Assembly: GCA_002308815.1 (NCBI GenBank)
Contig: DBVX01000067.1
Location: forward strand, 13,256 to 27,802
Length of the DNA stretch: 14,547 bases
Source: Bacteroidales bacterium UBA1253
Lineage (GTDB): Bacteria; Bacteroidota; Bacteroidia; Bacteroidales; Paludibacteraceae
Direction of reading: 5' to 3'
How positions within the stretch are numbered: the first letter of the stretch is position 1; each line of letters begins with the position of its first letter. Position numbers and translations under genes: made by a program. The notes under the pieces are model-generated. The model was not told the DNA's origin. It ran no database searches and saw only the letters and a program-made list of their open reading frames with translations. Positions 8,501 through 14,547 of this stretch are shown here, in pieces.

Positions 8501-10864
8501 AATGGTTTGGCTCTGCGGCTGGCAGATGTCAAGATTCAGGGTTACAGTGCTGTCGCAGCCGTTGACGCTGCGCAGATGCTGGTAATACGTACCCGCTGCG
8601 GACTCATGGAAATTGTTCAGTTCATAGACTTCGCCTTCGCAGACGGTGGCGTTAATCACGTTGTTGTACGGTTGCTCCACGGTCAGCACCAACTGATGCA
8701 CTTTGCCGTCGGAGGCTGTGAAATCGTATGTGCCTTCCTTTGTGCGTGTCTCGCCGCCCCACTCATAGCTGTCGCCTTCGCAGATGGTGTAGTAGGCACG
8801 GCTGCTGACGGGCTGCGTGACGGTGAGCGTTACTATACTGTCGCAGCCGAAGCGGTTCTCCAGATTGACCGTGTACGTGCCCGCCTTGCTGACGGTCACA
8901 CCGTGCCAGTCGTACACTTCCTCAGGCTCCAGCACATAACTGTCAGTGAAGTACTCCGCCTGCGGCAGGATGCGCAGCTTGCAGTGGTACTCCCATTCGC
9001 CCTCGGTCTTTACGACAGTGTAGTCCATGGGGAACGGTCCGTCCTGCGGCAGGGCGAAGGACTCGCCCCGGAACTTGTAGAACGCCTGCGCGCAGATAGT
9101 GTCTTTCGTTTCGATAACATTGTCGTATTTGAGCACAAGTTTGTAGATACTGTCGCAGCCATACACCGACACATGCTCGTCCCTGTACGTACCCGGGAGG
9201 GTAAACGTCTTGCCGTGTCCTTTCCACGTGTAGGTCGTACCCTGCTTGAACACGTCTGATTCTTCCTGATAGAAAGACGAATGCACCACCACGGTGTATT
9301 TCTTCAGCATATCGCCCACCTGTTCGGTGAACGTGGTGTTCTCGCTGTACTGCTTGCCGTTGATGGTAACGCTCTGTCCTTCGCAGATGTCGAACGTCTG
9401 TTCATCAGATATCTTGTTGATGATCTCGTCAATGTCCGCATCGTTGATCTTGCGCAGATAGCCGCCCACGCAGTAGGCGTAACTCTCGTCCACGCCGAAG
9501 CCATAGACGTGCGCCGTGAACTCCGCGTCAGAGTTGGAAAGCGTATGGGTCCCGTGGTCTATCTTCTTCGTCAGATAGGAGTACTCGGCATTGCCCGGTA
9601 CGGTCTTGAAGCCGGAGAGAACCGACCCGTTGAACCGCATGCTGCCCGCAGCCGAAGTGGGGACAACGATGTTCATATAGTGGTAACGGATGACCGAGGT
9701 CTTGAACGTGGCGAAGGTTATCTGCTTGATTCCCTGCTCCTGCGGCGTAACCCAAATCATCGCGGGGTCGCCTATCTGCGAGGAGTTGCTCGTGCGGCTG
9801 CTCTGGTAGATGTAGCAGGCGCAGGGCTCGGAGGTCTCGAAGTATGCCGCCGCCTCGGTCATACGGTACATGTAGCTCTCGCACGTGCCGATGGTGGCAA
9901 CGACCGAGCCGCCTTTCATAATCTTCGTGCCTTCCGCCAGTGCGGTGAACATCACATAGTCGGCAGTCTGTCCCTGACTTTTGGTCACAACGAACTTCTT
10001 GCCCCATGTCTGCACGGGCATCGCCTGCTCCACGATATGGTCTGAATAGCCCTTGTTGTCGGGGATGTAAAGGTCGATGTCGCCGTTGAACACCGCCACT
10101 TTCTTGTCCGCCTTGATGGCTGTTCCCGCCAGACTGCCCTTTTCCGGCTCGGCGACAGCCTGATACACCTGCCCCTTGTTCAAACGGATGGTGTATGTGC
10201 CTTTCTTCTTGTTCAGCGTGGGGCAAGCCAGTGCCATCGTCACGGTCGTGTTGTCTTCTGTGGCAACAACGGCGAACTCAGTTGTTCCCTCACGCTGTGT
10301 GCGGTACGCCTGAATGATGTAGTCCGTACCCAGTGAAGCGGTCGGCACCACGTTCGTCGCATCAAACGTATAGTCGCCGAAGTTCGCGCCATACACCGAT
10401 ATGGGAGCGGTCGCCTCAATATGCAGACCCGTGTTCAGCGTCTGGTCAGAGCCGTAGTTGTAGCACTGCGAGGTCGGTACGGTGATAATCGTAACGCTGT
10501 TGGACTGTACGCTCGTAGTGGTGCTCCAGCCCGTGTTGGGGTTGGTCACGGTGATGTTTGCCGCCTCACGCGAAGAGAAGACCAACTGCATCTTCAGATA
10601 TTTGCTTGAAGCGTTGTATTCGTAGTTCTGCATGAATGTCAGCCAGAAATCCGTGCCTTCGGTGTTGAAGTCGTTCTCCTCCTGCGGTGCCCGCATTGGT
10701 CGCAAGCCTTGTATGGGCAGCGGTGCCTGCTCGGTCTGCATGATGCCCTCGCTCGGCGTGACAACCGGATTGGCGGATATGAGGTGGCGCGCATTGTTCT
10801 GCGCCGTTAGCAGTGTGACTCCCGCAAAGAGAAGTACAAGCGATATATAGAATCTGTTTTTCAT
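5501..10864 (-). CDS. Giant modular surface protein: IgGFc-binding-type head and 51-residue cysteine repeats
   Basis: This protein has 1787 residues. Residues 1-22 are a signal peptide (ending LLTAQ). Residues about 65-470 match the IgGFc-binding-protein N-terminal type: a GTDFWLTF opening, then ISVYGANFGDYTFDATNV and SLGTDYIIQAY. Residues about 492-1455 are 19 modules of about 51 residues, most with C-x-G-[ED] early and GCDS late; GCDS glycines lie at 569, 673, 769, 820, 871, 978, 1081, 1132, 1235, 1286, 1337 and 1441, with a GADS variant at 1390. Residues about 1461-1543 are an InlB/Listeria-Bacteroides-type domain (FNGWTDEDNN..YTAQY). Then comes a domain with WETLCLPFNV and LEAGKGYIVNA, common in Bacteroidales exported proteins. 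The last 25 residues (RDGILYIRRNGELFDAQGQ) look like a short C-terminal tail seen in such proteins, possibly a secretion signal. The role is probably adhesive or structural at the cell surface. It follows the 926-aa gene by 29 bp. Confidence 0.9.
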   Translation of the reverse strand: MKNRFYISLVLLFAGVTLLTAQNNARHLISANPVVTPSEGIMQTEQAPLPIQGLRPMRAPQEENDFNTEGTDFWLTFMQNYEYNASSKYLKMQLVFSSREAANITVTNPNTGWSTTTSVQSNSVTIITVPTSQCYNYGSDQTLNTGLHIEATAPISVYGANFGDYTFDATNVVPTASLGTDYIIQAYRTQREGTTEFAVVATEDNTTVTMALACPTLNKKKGTYTIRLNKGQVYQAVAEPEKGSLAGTAIKADKKVAVFNGDIDLYIPDNKGYSDHIVEQAMPVQTWGKKFVVTKSQGQTADYVMFTALAEGTKIMKGGSVVATIGTCESYMYRMTEAAAYFETSEPCACYIYQSSRTSNSSQIGDPAMIWVTPQEQGIKQITFATFKTSVIRYHYMNIVVPTSAAGSMRFNGSVLSGFKTVPGNAEYSYLTKKIDHGTHTLSNSDAEFTAHVYGFGVDESYAYCVGGYLRKINDADIDEIINKISDEQTFDICEGQSVTINGKQYSENTTFTEQVGDMLKKYTVVVHSSFYQEESDVFKQGTTYTWKGHGKTFTLPGTYRDEHVSVYGCDSIYKLVLKYDNVIETKDTICAQAFYKFRGESFALPQDGPFPMDYTVVKTEGEWEYHCKLRILPQAEYFTDSYVLEPEEVYDWHGVTVSKAGTYTVNLENRFGCDSIVTLTVTQPVSSRAYYTICEGDSYEWGGETRTKEGTYDFTASDGKVHQLVLTVEQPYNNVINATVCEGEVYELNNFHESAAGTYYQHLRSVNGCDSTVTLNLDICQPQSQTIEDVICTGTTYTKYDFNESAPGTYVRALRNRFGCDSTVTLILTEAQSYLFEENIKLVDDETRDWHGQTLSQKGTYTAPYTTKAGCDSIYIAHVRKVVGLEEEVYDTLCSATTYTYRGHTFDVPVPDKYPYDYVMEVRDKYECKRYRMILTIMGASTTNDSYVLKPHETITFGTQTITEEGTYTEKFTSRFGCDSTVILTVTQPVLDLKYDTVDICAGDAHTFAGEEISRPGTYIDSAKVEGKKGFNVTQLLLRVHPVYEFVLNETIQSGQTYKDEHFNESTTGVHRKEYHSVWGCDSTYILNLTVCEPLSVEITATISEGEVYNLNGFVAYEKGDYTRTDLTAGGCDSITILHLDVLPPVEPEYENGFICEGGMYEWQGDTYDQAGTYSKPYTRPDGREGLRVLNLKEVPVYNNVIYASICTGDTYTEYNFNCSTPDTYTQTLKSIGGCDSTVTLVLTVKDSYSFDIYESICAGETYSGYGITAETEGDYIRRYETIDGCDSVYNIHVTVNEPTDSVVKVIINYGESYPWDGKTYTESTYQTKTLTNAAGCDSTVVFNLVVNDVITKTFLESFCEGDSVKIFDDETVIKEEGIYQRMYKAASGADSIAAYNVEMRRRTYAHTVATINAGETFPWLGKEYDRTVSLRDTIENAEGCDSVCTLELTVLGQLTYMVRFENFDGNELQTYELEEGEIPVYNSTPVREREYDELENYYQFTFNGWTDEDNNTYAAGDALPAVTRDVTYTAQYSRQLFIILQEQRDGDYYTSFWNKYNDERATAATLNRQFVQGKWETLCLPFNVPKALVTSLGMMNRIYEYKYTKGDTQEGLTLYFAQAKSLEAGKGYIVNANKALSGKTSFVFPSVDVNADADEQSGFDISNLSGYCSQGNIYLVGTLRRGVVKGTDDNGNYYFGLKDNKIYSANNEVGTTVKAYRGIFRSTESIQSVRVRIVAESEEGEIVTELEVVNGNLEEVSGTRKFVRDGILYIRRNGELFDAQGQRIE
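6505..9395 (-). repeat. Array of 19 cysteine-bearing modules of about 51 residues within the 1787-aa protein
   Basis: Spacing of the GCDS motif is 51-53 residues or about twice that (96-107), where one module lacks the motif. On the plus strand the 11-mer CTGTCGCAGCC, encoding the GCDS core, occurs 11 times here, and one further copy reads CTGTCGCATCC. Full modules follow the pattern C-x-G-[ED]-x-Y, then G-[TD]-Y, then GCDS-x-x-x-L-x-V. The modules also fall into a higher-order order, described in the findings. Confidence 0.9.
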
Positions 10865-10893
10865 GGTATTGATCCTTTCTCTTTGTTAGTAAA

Positions 10894-13674
10894 TTAGTCG
10901 CAGACCGCACGCACGGACACGCCAATACACCGCTCGCCTTTGGAGGTTTGTGGTCCGTAACTTAAACCTGTCTTATCAGAATTGGTGTACCAATAAAGAT
11001 AATAGAAGTCCTGACTCAATGTTCCGGACGAAGAAACGGAAGTGGAAGTCATATATTTTGTAAAAGCACCAACGTTGAAAATACTTGTACCGTAACTTGT
11101 TCCGTTCCCTTTATATCCGGCAGTCAAAAGGAAGATGGATTGTCCGGTTGTTTTGGATGTGAATCGTATGCCATTACATTTATTATCATAGCGCACGTAT
11201 TCATAGTCGCAATTTTTCTTTAGATCGTCCATCTCTGCTTTGGTAGGTGTTCTCCATCCGCATCCCCATTCCGTTGTAGCTGCATCGTCCTCCGGCAATA
11301 GCACCAAATTGCCATCGTTGGCTGTACCGTACTTGATAAATGGATCTGTGTTCTTGTTGGTACCTTTGTAGATATAATCATTCCACGTGCAACTGGCAGA
11401 AGCATCTGTGCTGCCGTACATATAGTAGTTGCCTGCCTCCGTTTCGGTGGTGGCACCGATATTCACGGTTGCCCATTTCGGACCGCCTTCCCACAACTGC
11501 ACCCAGTCATGACCGCACTTGTTGCCGGTCGGTCCGGCTGCCTCTTGGGTGGTGAAACTCTTCACCTCGCCTTGCGCCGTACCCTTGCTGTTGGTGGCGT
11601 ATGCTTGGAAATAGTATGTTGTGGAGGGGGTGAGACCGGTCAGCGTCCAACTGAACTCCCCTGTACCTTCACCCTTTTCGGTGCAGTTGGTAAGGGCATC
11701 CGCCGCCGTACCCCAGCACAGACCGCGCTCCGTAACCGTCAGTCCGCCGTCTGAAATGACTTGTCCGTTCAGCACGGCACCCTCGGCTGTGACGGATGTC
11801 GCATCGTTGGTCAGCACTACGGGCTTGGATACGGGTGTGCACTCGAATTCATTCTTGTCCTCGTCCTCCAATTTGAATCCCACGTACTCGTATCGTGGTG
11901 AGTCGGAATAGACCGCCTTGTAGGTCGTGTTCTCTGTGGCGGGCACAAGGGCAGGTGTCCAGCCTACGAAATAGTATATCTTGTCCCCGATGGAATAGGC
12001 TGCCGGCTCGCCGTTGGGATAGACGGGTACCGTGCCTTTCGCCACCGATACACTTGCCAATGTCGCATTGTTGTGGTAGTCATCATCCACGAACGTGATG
12101 GTTACTTTCGCCACTGCGCCGAGTTTGACGTAGATGTTCTTCGTTATGTCAGAACTGCTTTCCTTCTGCGTGGCAAGGAAGGCGATTATCTCCTCTTCGG
12201 GGAACGGTTCGGTGCATGCCTCGTCGTGGTAGTACTGCGCGCTGTACACATCCAGACTGCGCATCCAGCCCTGCACGTAGTTCGTGTCGGTCCGCCATGT
12301 GTATTGTTGCGGCTCGCTTCCGCCCATCGGCCATTCGCCGCCCACGGGGATATACGTCAGATTGTAACTGAATATCGTCCAGTTGTCAGGAATAAACGAC
12401 GGTGTGGACTTGGTGCTATTGTAACTGCGTGTAAGTTCAGGCGGGCAATAGAATGCGCCTTGGGATGCCACATTGTAGGTCCAGTAACTGCTGAACGACA
12501 TACTCCCCCATGCTTTGAAATACACGCGTATCTTGCGCATATTGCCGGACGAGTGGAACATATACTGCAACGGATTGCTCGCTGTGATGTTCGTTGCGAA
12601 GATATCCGGTCCTTCGGTAAGGTTGGGGCAGTCATAGAACATGTGGCTGTATGCCATGTTGCTGCTGAGTTTCTCGGGCAGCAGTCTTGACGGGGCTTTG
12701 GTCAGATTGGTGCAGCTTGCGAACATGTTGTCACACGCGCTTCCCCCGGGTACGGCATTTGCCGCTGCCATTATCTCCGGCGCGGTGGTCAGTGCCGAGC
12801 AGTGGTCGAACATATACTGGTAGCAATTTTGGGGCATATCCGTTCCCGGCAATTCATCCTGTATTGTCACCAACGAAGTGCAGTTCTGGAACATATACCG
12901 GTAGCACCCTTCCTTCAGCGTAGTGGCGGGCAGGTTCGGGCCGGCTTTCAACGAAGAACAGTCGCTGAACATATAACTGTAGCAGTAGTTCGCCAGCGTC
13001 ATCGCGGGCAACGCGGGTGCTTCGGTCAGCGAGGTGCAGTTGTCGAACATCATCTCGTAGCAGTAAGGCTGCAGTGTGGTCGCAGGCAGCGCAGGCGCGT
13101 CCTTCATGTTGGCGCAGGAATTGAACATGTTCTTGTAGCAGTACTGCCCGAGATTGGTGGCGGACAGTTTCAAGTCCTTGGCACTGATTATACGCGGGTT
13201 GTTGGCGCTGTTCTCGTAAAACAGACCGTAGAAAGCGTATGACGGAAGCGTCTTGGTAAGGTCTATTGACGTTTCCGTGCCGGAGAATATCGACATCAAT
13301 TCGCCGCTCAGCACCGCATAGCCGTCTGTCTTGCCAAAGTAAAATTTCCAGTATTTCGATGTCCCTTGCGCGAAGCCTGAACTGTTGCTTCCGTATAACT
13401 GCATACGACCGCCCGCAGGAATAGTGCCGATGGTGTAAGTGGTAGTGTTGTTTATTGTGGTCAGCGTCTGCCATTCGCCGACATTGTTCTGTGCGTCAAT
13501 CACACGGTAGTTCAGCGTCACGTTCGCAGGCGCATAACTGCCGCGCTTGAGCATGACGGTCAGCGATTGGGACGCATGTGTGTTCGTGACAGTGAAGTAG
13601 TCCGGTTCCGCCGCCTGCACGGATTGCAGCAGGCAGAATACGAACGAAAACAAAAGGAATAAATGACGTTTCAT
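10894..13674 (-). CDS. Exported mosaic protein: BspA-like repeats, InlB-like, fibronectin III and FISUMP-like domains
   Basis: Starting at ATG 13674 the protein is 926 residues; an earlier in-frame ATG (13722) would put 16 residues before a clear signal peptide (MKRHLFLLFSFVFCLLQSVQA) and lies upstream of most of the leader, so it is rejected. Residues about 22-165 are a beta-rich domain. Residues about 170-385 hold eight units of about 26 residues of the form CYxYMFxxCxSLxxAPxLPATTL, a BspA-like leucine-rich-repeat variant. Residues about 520-596 are an InlB-like domain (YYFVGWTPAL..TTYKAVY). Residues about 615-708 are a fibronectin type III domain (GLTPSTTYYFQAYATNSKG). The rest is a FISUMP-like domain with WATVNIGA, GWRTPTKAEMDDLKK and a terminal SVRAVCD. 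There is no transmembrane segment or recognised sorting tail. It is probably secreted or surface-exposed, for adhesion; no enzymatic motif is seen. It leads a two-gene operon with the 1787-aa protein. Confidence 0.88.
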   Translation of the reverse strand: MKRHLFLLFSFVFCLLQSVQAAEPDYFTVTNTHASQSLTVMLKRGSYAPANVTLNYRVIDAQNNVGEWQTLTTINNTTTYTIGTIPAGGRMQLYGSNSSGFAQGTSKYWKFYFGKTDGYAVLSGELMSIFSGTETSIDLTKTLPSYAFYGLFYENSANNPRIISAKDLKLSATNLGQYCYKNMFNSCANMKDAPALPATTLQPYCYEMMFDNCTSLTEAPALPAMTLANYCYSYMFSDCSSLKAGPNLPATTLKEGCYRYMFQNCTSLVTIQDELPGTDMPQNCYQYMFDHCSALTTAPEIMAAANAVPGGSACDNMFASCTNLTKAPSRLLPEKLSSNMAYSHMFYDCPNLTEGPDIFATNITASNPLQYMFHSSGNMRKIRVYFKAWGSMSFSSYWTYNVASQGAFYCPPELTRSYNSTKSTPSFIPDNWTIFSYNLTYIPVGGEWPMGGSEPQQYTWRTDTNYVQGWMRSLDVYSAQYYHDEACTEPFPEEEIIAFLATQKESSSDITKNIYVKLGAVAKVTITFVDDDYHNNATLASVSVAKGTVPVYPNGEPAAYSIGDKIYYFVGWTPALVPATENTTYKAVYSDSPRYEYVGFKLEDEDKNEFECTPVSKPVVLTNDATSVTAEGAVLNGQVISDGGLTVTERGLCWGTAADALTNCTEKGEGTGEFSWTLTGLTPSTTYYFQAYATNSKGTAQGEVKSFTTQEAAGPTGNKCGHDWVQLWEGGPKWATVNIGATTETEAGNYYMYGSTDASASCTWNDYIYKGTNKNTDPFIKYGTANDGNLVLLPEDDAATTEWGCGWRTPTKAEMDDLKKNCDYEYVRYDNKCNGIRFTSKTTGQSIFLLTAGYKGNGTSYGTSIFNVGAFTKYMTSTSVSSSGTLSQDFYYLYWYTNSDKTGLSYGPQTSKGERCIGVSVRAVCD
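12530..13165 (-). repeat. Eight BspA-like units of about 26 residues (about 78 bp)
   Basis: Units run from NLGQYCYKNMFNSCANM to LQYMFHSSGNMRKI. Each keeps an aromatic-MF core (for example CYEMMF, CYSYMF, CYRYMF) and a hydrophobic-x-AP tail. The two cysteines per unit (one before Tyr, one in the xxC position) are kept in the first five and erode towards the C-terminal end. The DNA copies are diverged, so this is a protein repeat, not a simple tandem DNA repeat. Confidence 0.85.
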
Positions 13675-13723
13675 AGGCATTGGGGTTGACGGGTGAAACA
13701 TTGCGGATCGGCGACAAAACACC

Positions 13724-13739
13724 TTTATCGCCTGATAAA
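13724..13739 (-). promoter_or_regulatory. Small hairpin at the predicted 5' end of the 926-aa gene mRNA
   Basis: TTTATC (13724-13729) and GATAAA (13734-13739) are exact inverted repeats around GCCT. The predicted transcription start from the promoter at 13746-13777 falls at about 13739, so the stem would sit at the very tip of the leader and could protect the mRNA. The match is short and may be chance. Confidence 0.3.
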
Positions 13740-13745
13740 ATTGCG

Positions 13746-13777
13746 CAAAAATACGGAATCTGTTTTACTTGTGCAAA
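13746..13777 (-). promoter_or_regulatory. Bacteroidota-type promoter for the two-gene surface-protein operon
   Basis: Read on the minus strand: TTTG (13777-13774), a 20-nt spacer, then TATTTTTG (13753-13746). This is an exact consensus match. It predicts a start near 13739 and a leader of about 65 nt before ATG 13674. No such match was seen in the 29 bp between the 926- and 1787-aa genes, supporting co-transcription. Confidence 0.75.
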
Positions 13778-13841
13778 CTTATTTCCGTTTTTTATGCCAT
13801 TCTGTACGGAAACATCAAAAAAATCCATCAAAAACGGTCTG

Positions 13842-14483
13842 TCAGCGGCGGATTTTCTTCTTGCGGACGGCATCCTCGTAGAGTTCGTGCCGCTGCTGCC
13901 GCAGGAAGGCTGTCTCCCGTTCCTTGAGGAGGATGTTGCGGATGTCTGTCGCTGCGTAATCTAACGGCATAGGATCTCCCGCAAAATGTCTGTCCTCAAC
14001 ACGCAGGAAGCATACCCGCGCGGAATCGCTGACCTCAATCAGTCTGTTCTTCTGCAGTTCGTTCCGGAAGGTGCGCGCGTCAACTGGCAGTCTGGGCAGA
14101 AGTTGTCCGGCTGTTTTCCATGTGTCAAGGAAAAGCTCGTAGCCTGCGGCGTAGCGGTAGGCGTATTTCTCGATGTTCTCCAGTTCGTCCTGCGGATTGG
14201 CGAGCCATTTCCTGAGCTTGTCCTGCCCGGGCGCGCCCTGCGGCAAAACGATGAGCAAGCCTCTGACAATGCTTTCGCGGAGGACGAACTGCTGGCGGTG
14301 TTCCTCGTAGAAGCGGGTGACAAGTGAGTCGTCTATCTGCTTGGGCATGTGCTTGCGCACAAGCATCTGCTCGTACGCCTCGCGGTAGAGGCCTTTGTTC
14401 TGTGCCTGTTTCTGCGAAACATCACCAGCCCATACGTTCGTCATCGCCCATAATAGGGTCAACACAAGTATCCATCGTTTCAT
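13842..14483 (-). CDS. Periplasmic SurA/PpiC-like folding factor, short form
   Basis: This 213-residue protein starts with a signal peptide (MKRWILVLTLLWAMTNVWA). The mature part is charged and helical: LYREAYEQMLVRKHMPKQ, then DSLVTRFYEEHRQQFVLRES, IVRGLLIVLPQGAPGQ, and a C-terminal helix ending in AVRKKKI. This matches, from memory, the Bacteroidales proteins annotated as peptidyl-prolyl isomerases related to SurA/PpiC, which often cluster with surA and help outer-membrane proteins fold. Those I recall are nearer 280 residues, with an N-terminal lipoprotein part that is missing here, and I cannot find the parvulin GGDLGW-type motif. A chaperone role in the periplasm is thus more likely than isomerase activity. 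It is read from its own promoter, towards the surface-protein operon 167 bp downstream. Whether it belongs to a larger cluster lies beyond the right edge. Confidence 0.65.
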   Translation of the reverse strand: MKRWILVLTLLWAMTNVWAGDVSQKQAQNKGLYREAYEQMLVRKHMPKQIDDSLVTRFYEEHRQQFVLRESIVRGLLIVLPQGAPGQDKLRKWLANPQDELENIEKYAYRYAAGYELFLDTWKTAGQLLPRLPVDARTFRNELQKNRLIEVSDSARVCFLRVEDRHFAGDPMPLDYAATDIRNILLKERETAFLRQQRHELYEDAVRKKKIRR

Positions 14484-14513
14484 AGGTCGTAAGTTTTAAG
14501 TTTTATTTGAGGG

Positions 14514-14545
14514 CAAAGATAGTCATTTTTTTCTAATCTTCCAAA
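14514..14545 (-). promoter_or_regulatory. Bacteroidota-type promoter for the SurA/PpiC-like gene
   Basis: On the minus strand: TTTG (14545-14542), a 20-nt spacer, then TATCTTTG (14521-14514), an exact consensus match. The start of transcription would be near 14507, giving a leader of about 24 nt before ATG 14483. Confidence 0.75.
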
Positions 14546-14547
14546 TT

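Noticed and set aside
6505..9395. CRISPR or DNA-level tandem repeat, prompted by the recurring 11-mer CTGTCGCAGCC
   Set aside because: The 11-mer is always in the frame coding GCDS, and the sequence between copies is diverged coding sequence, not spacers.
5849..10045. Long plus-strand ORFs (up to about 270 codons) opposite the 1787-aa gene
   Set aside because: They lie antisense to a clear repeat protein, have no recognisable domains or signal peptides, and their openness follows from the regular GC-rich codons of the repeats.
13675..13722. Earlier ATG at 13722 as the start of the mosaic protein
   Set aside because: It would bury the signal peptide behind 16 polar residues (MFCRRSAMFHPSTPMP).

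Overview
The window comes from a member of the Bacteroidota, most likely the order Bacteroidales. Three upstream regions carry the Bacteroidota sigma factor promoter pattern (TTTG, 20-nt spacer, TAnnTTTG) with no clear Shine-Dalgarno sequences. The long proteins are of the kind these bacteria export: signal peptides, IgGFc-binding-type, FISUMP-like, BspA-like and InlB-like modules. I cannot name the genus.

Layout. (1) 1-2483, minus strand: the 5' part of a large exported protein, running off the left edge (about 827 codons visible). (2) 2484-2818: a divergent intergenic region with a strong rightward promoter and a weaker leftward one. (3) 2819-5416, plus strand: a short exported ORF that looks like the stump of a larger surface protein, then two tightly coupled genes. 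These are a P-loop protein and a MutS-like ATPase without DNA-recognition domains, matching KamB and KamC, the proposed reactivase pair for B12-dependent lysine 5,6-aminomutase. (4) 5416-5462: a perfect 19-bp hairpin between convergent genes, serving as a probable bidirectional terminator. (5) 13674-5501, minus strand: two large exported proteins 29 bp apart (926 and 1787 aa), probably one operon with its own promoter at 13746-13777. (6) 14483-13842, minus strand: a 213-aa periplasmic protein of the Bacteroidales SurA/PpiC-like chaperone group, with its own consensus promoter at the right edge.

How the genes fit together. The minus-strand genes form an envelope set: a folding factor followed by two modular surface proteins, which share an InlB-like domain. 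The plus-strand genes are metabolic. KamBC normally sit beside the aminomutase subunit genes (kamD, kamE), but here they are flanked only by a truncated surface-protein gene and a terminator, so the pair has been separated from its pathway.

The most striking signal is inside the 1787-aa protein. It holds a run of 19 modules of about 51 residues. Each module has a possible early cysteine (C-x-G-[ED]) and a possible late cysteine (GCDS). An early cysteine in one module predicts a late cysteine in the next module in 17 of 18 adjacent pairs, and both ends of the array obey the rule. This suggests a chain of disulfides linking neighbouring modules. I did not find a CRISPR array, an insertion sequence, a tRNA or an rRNA.
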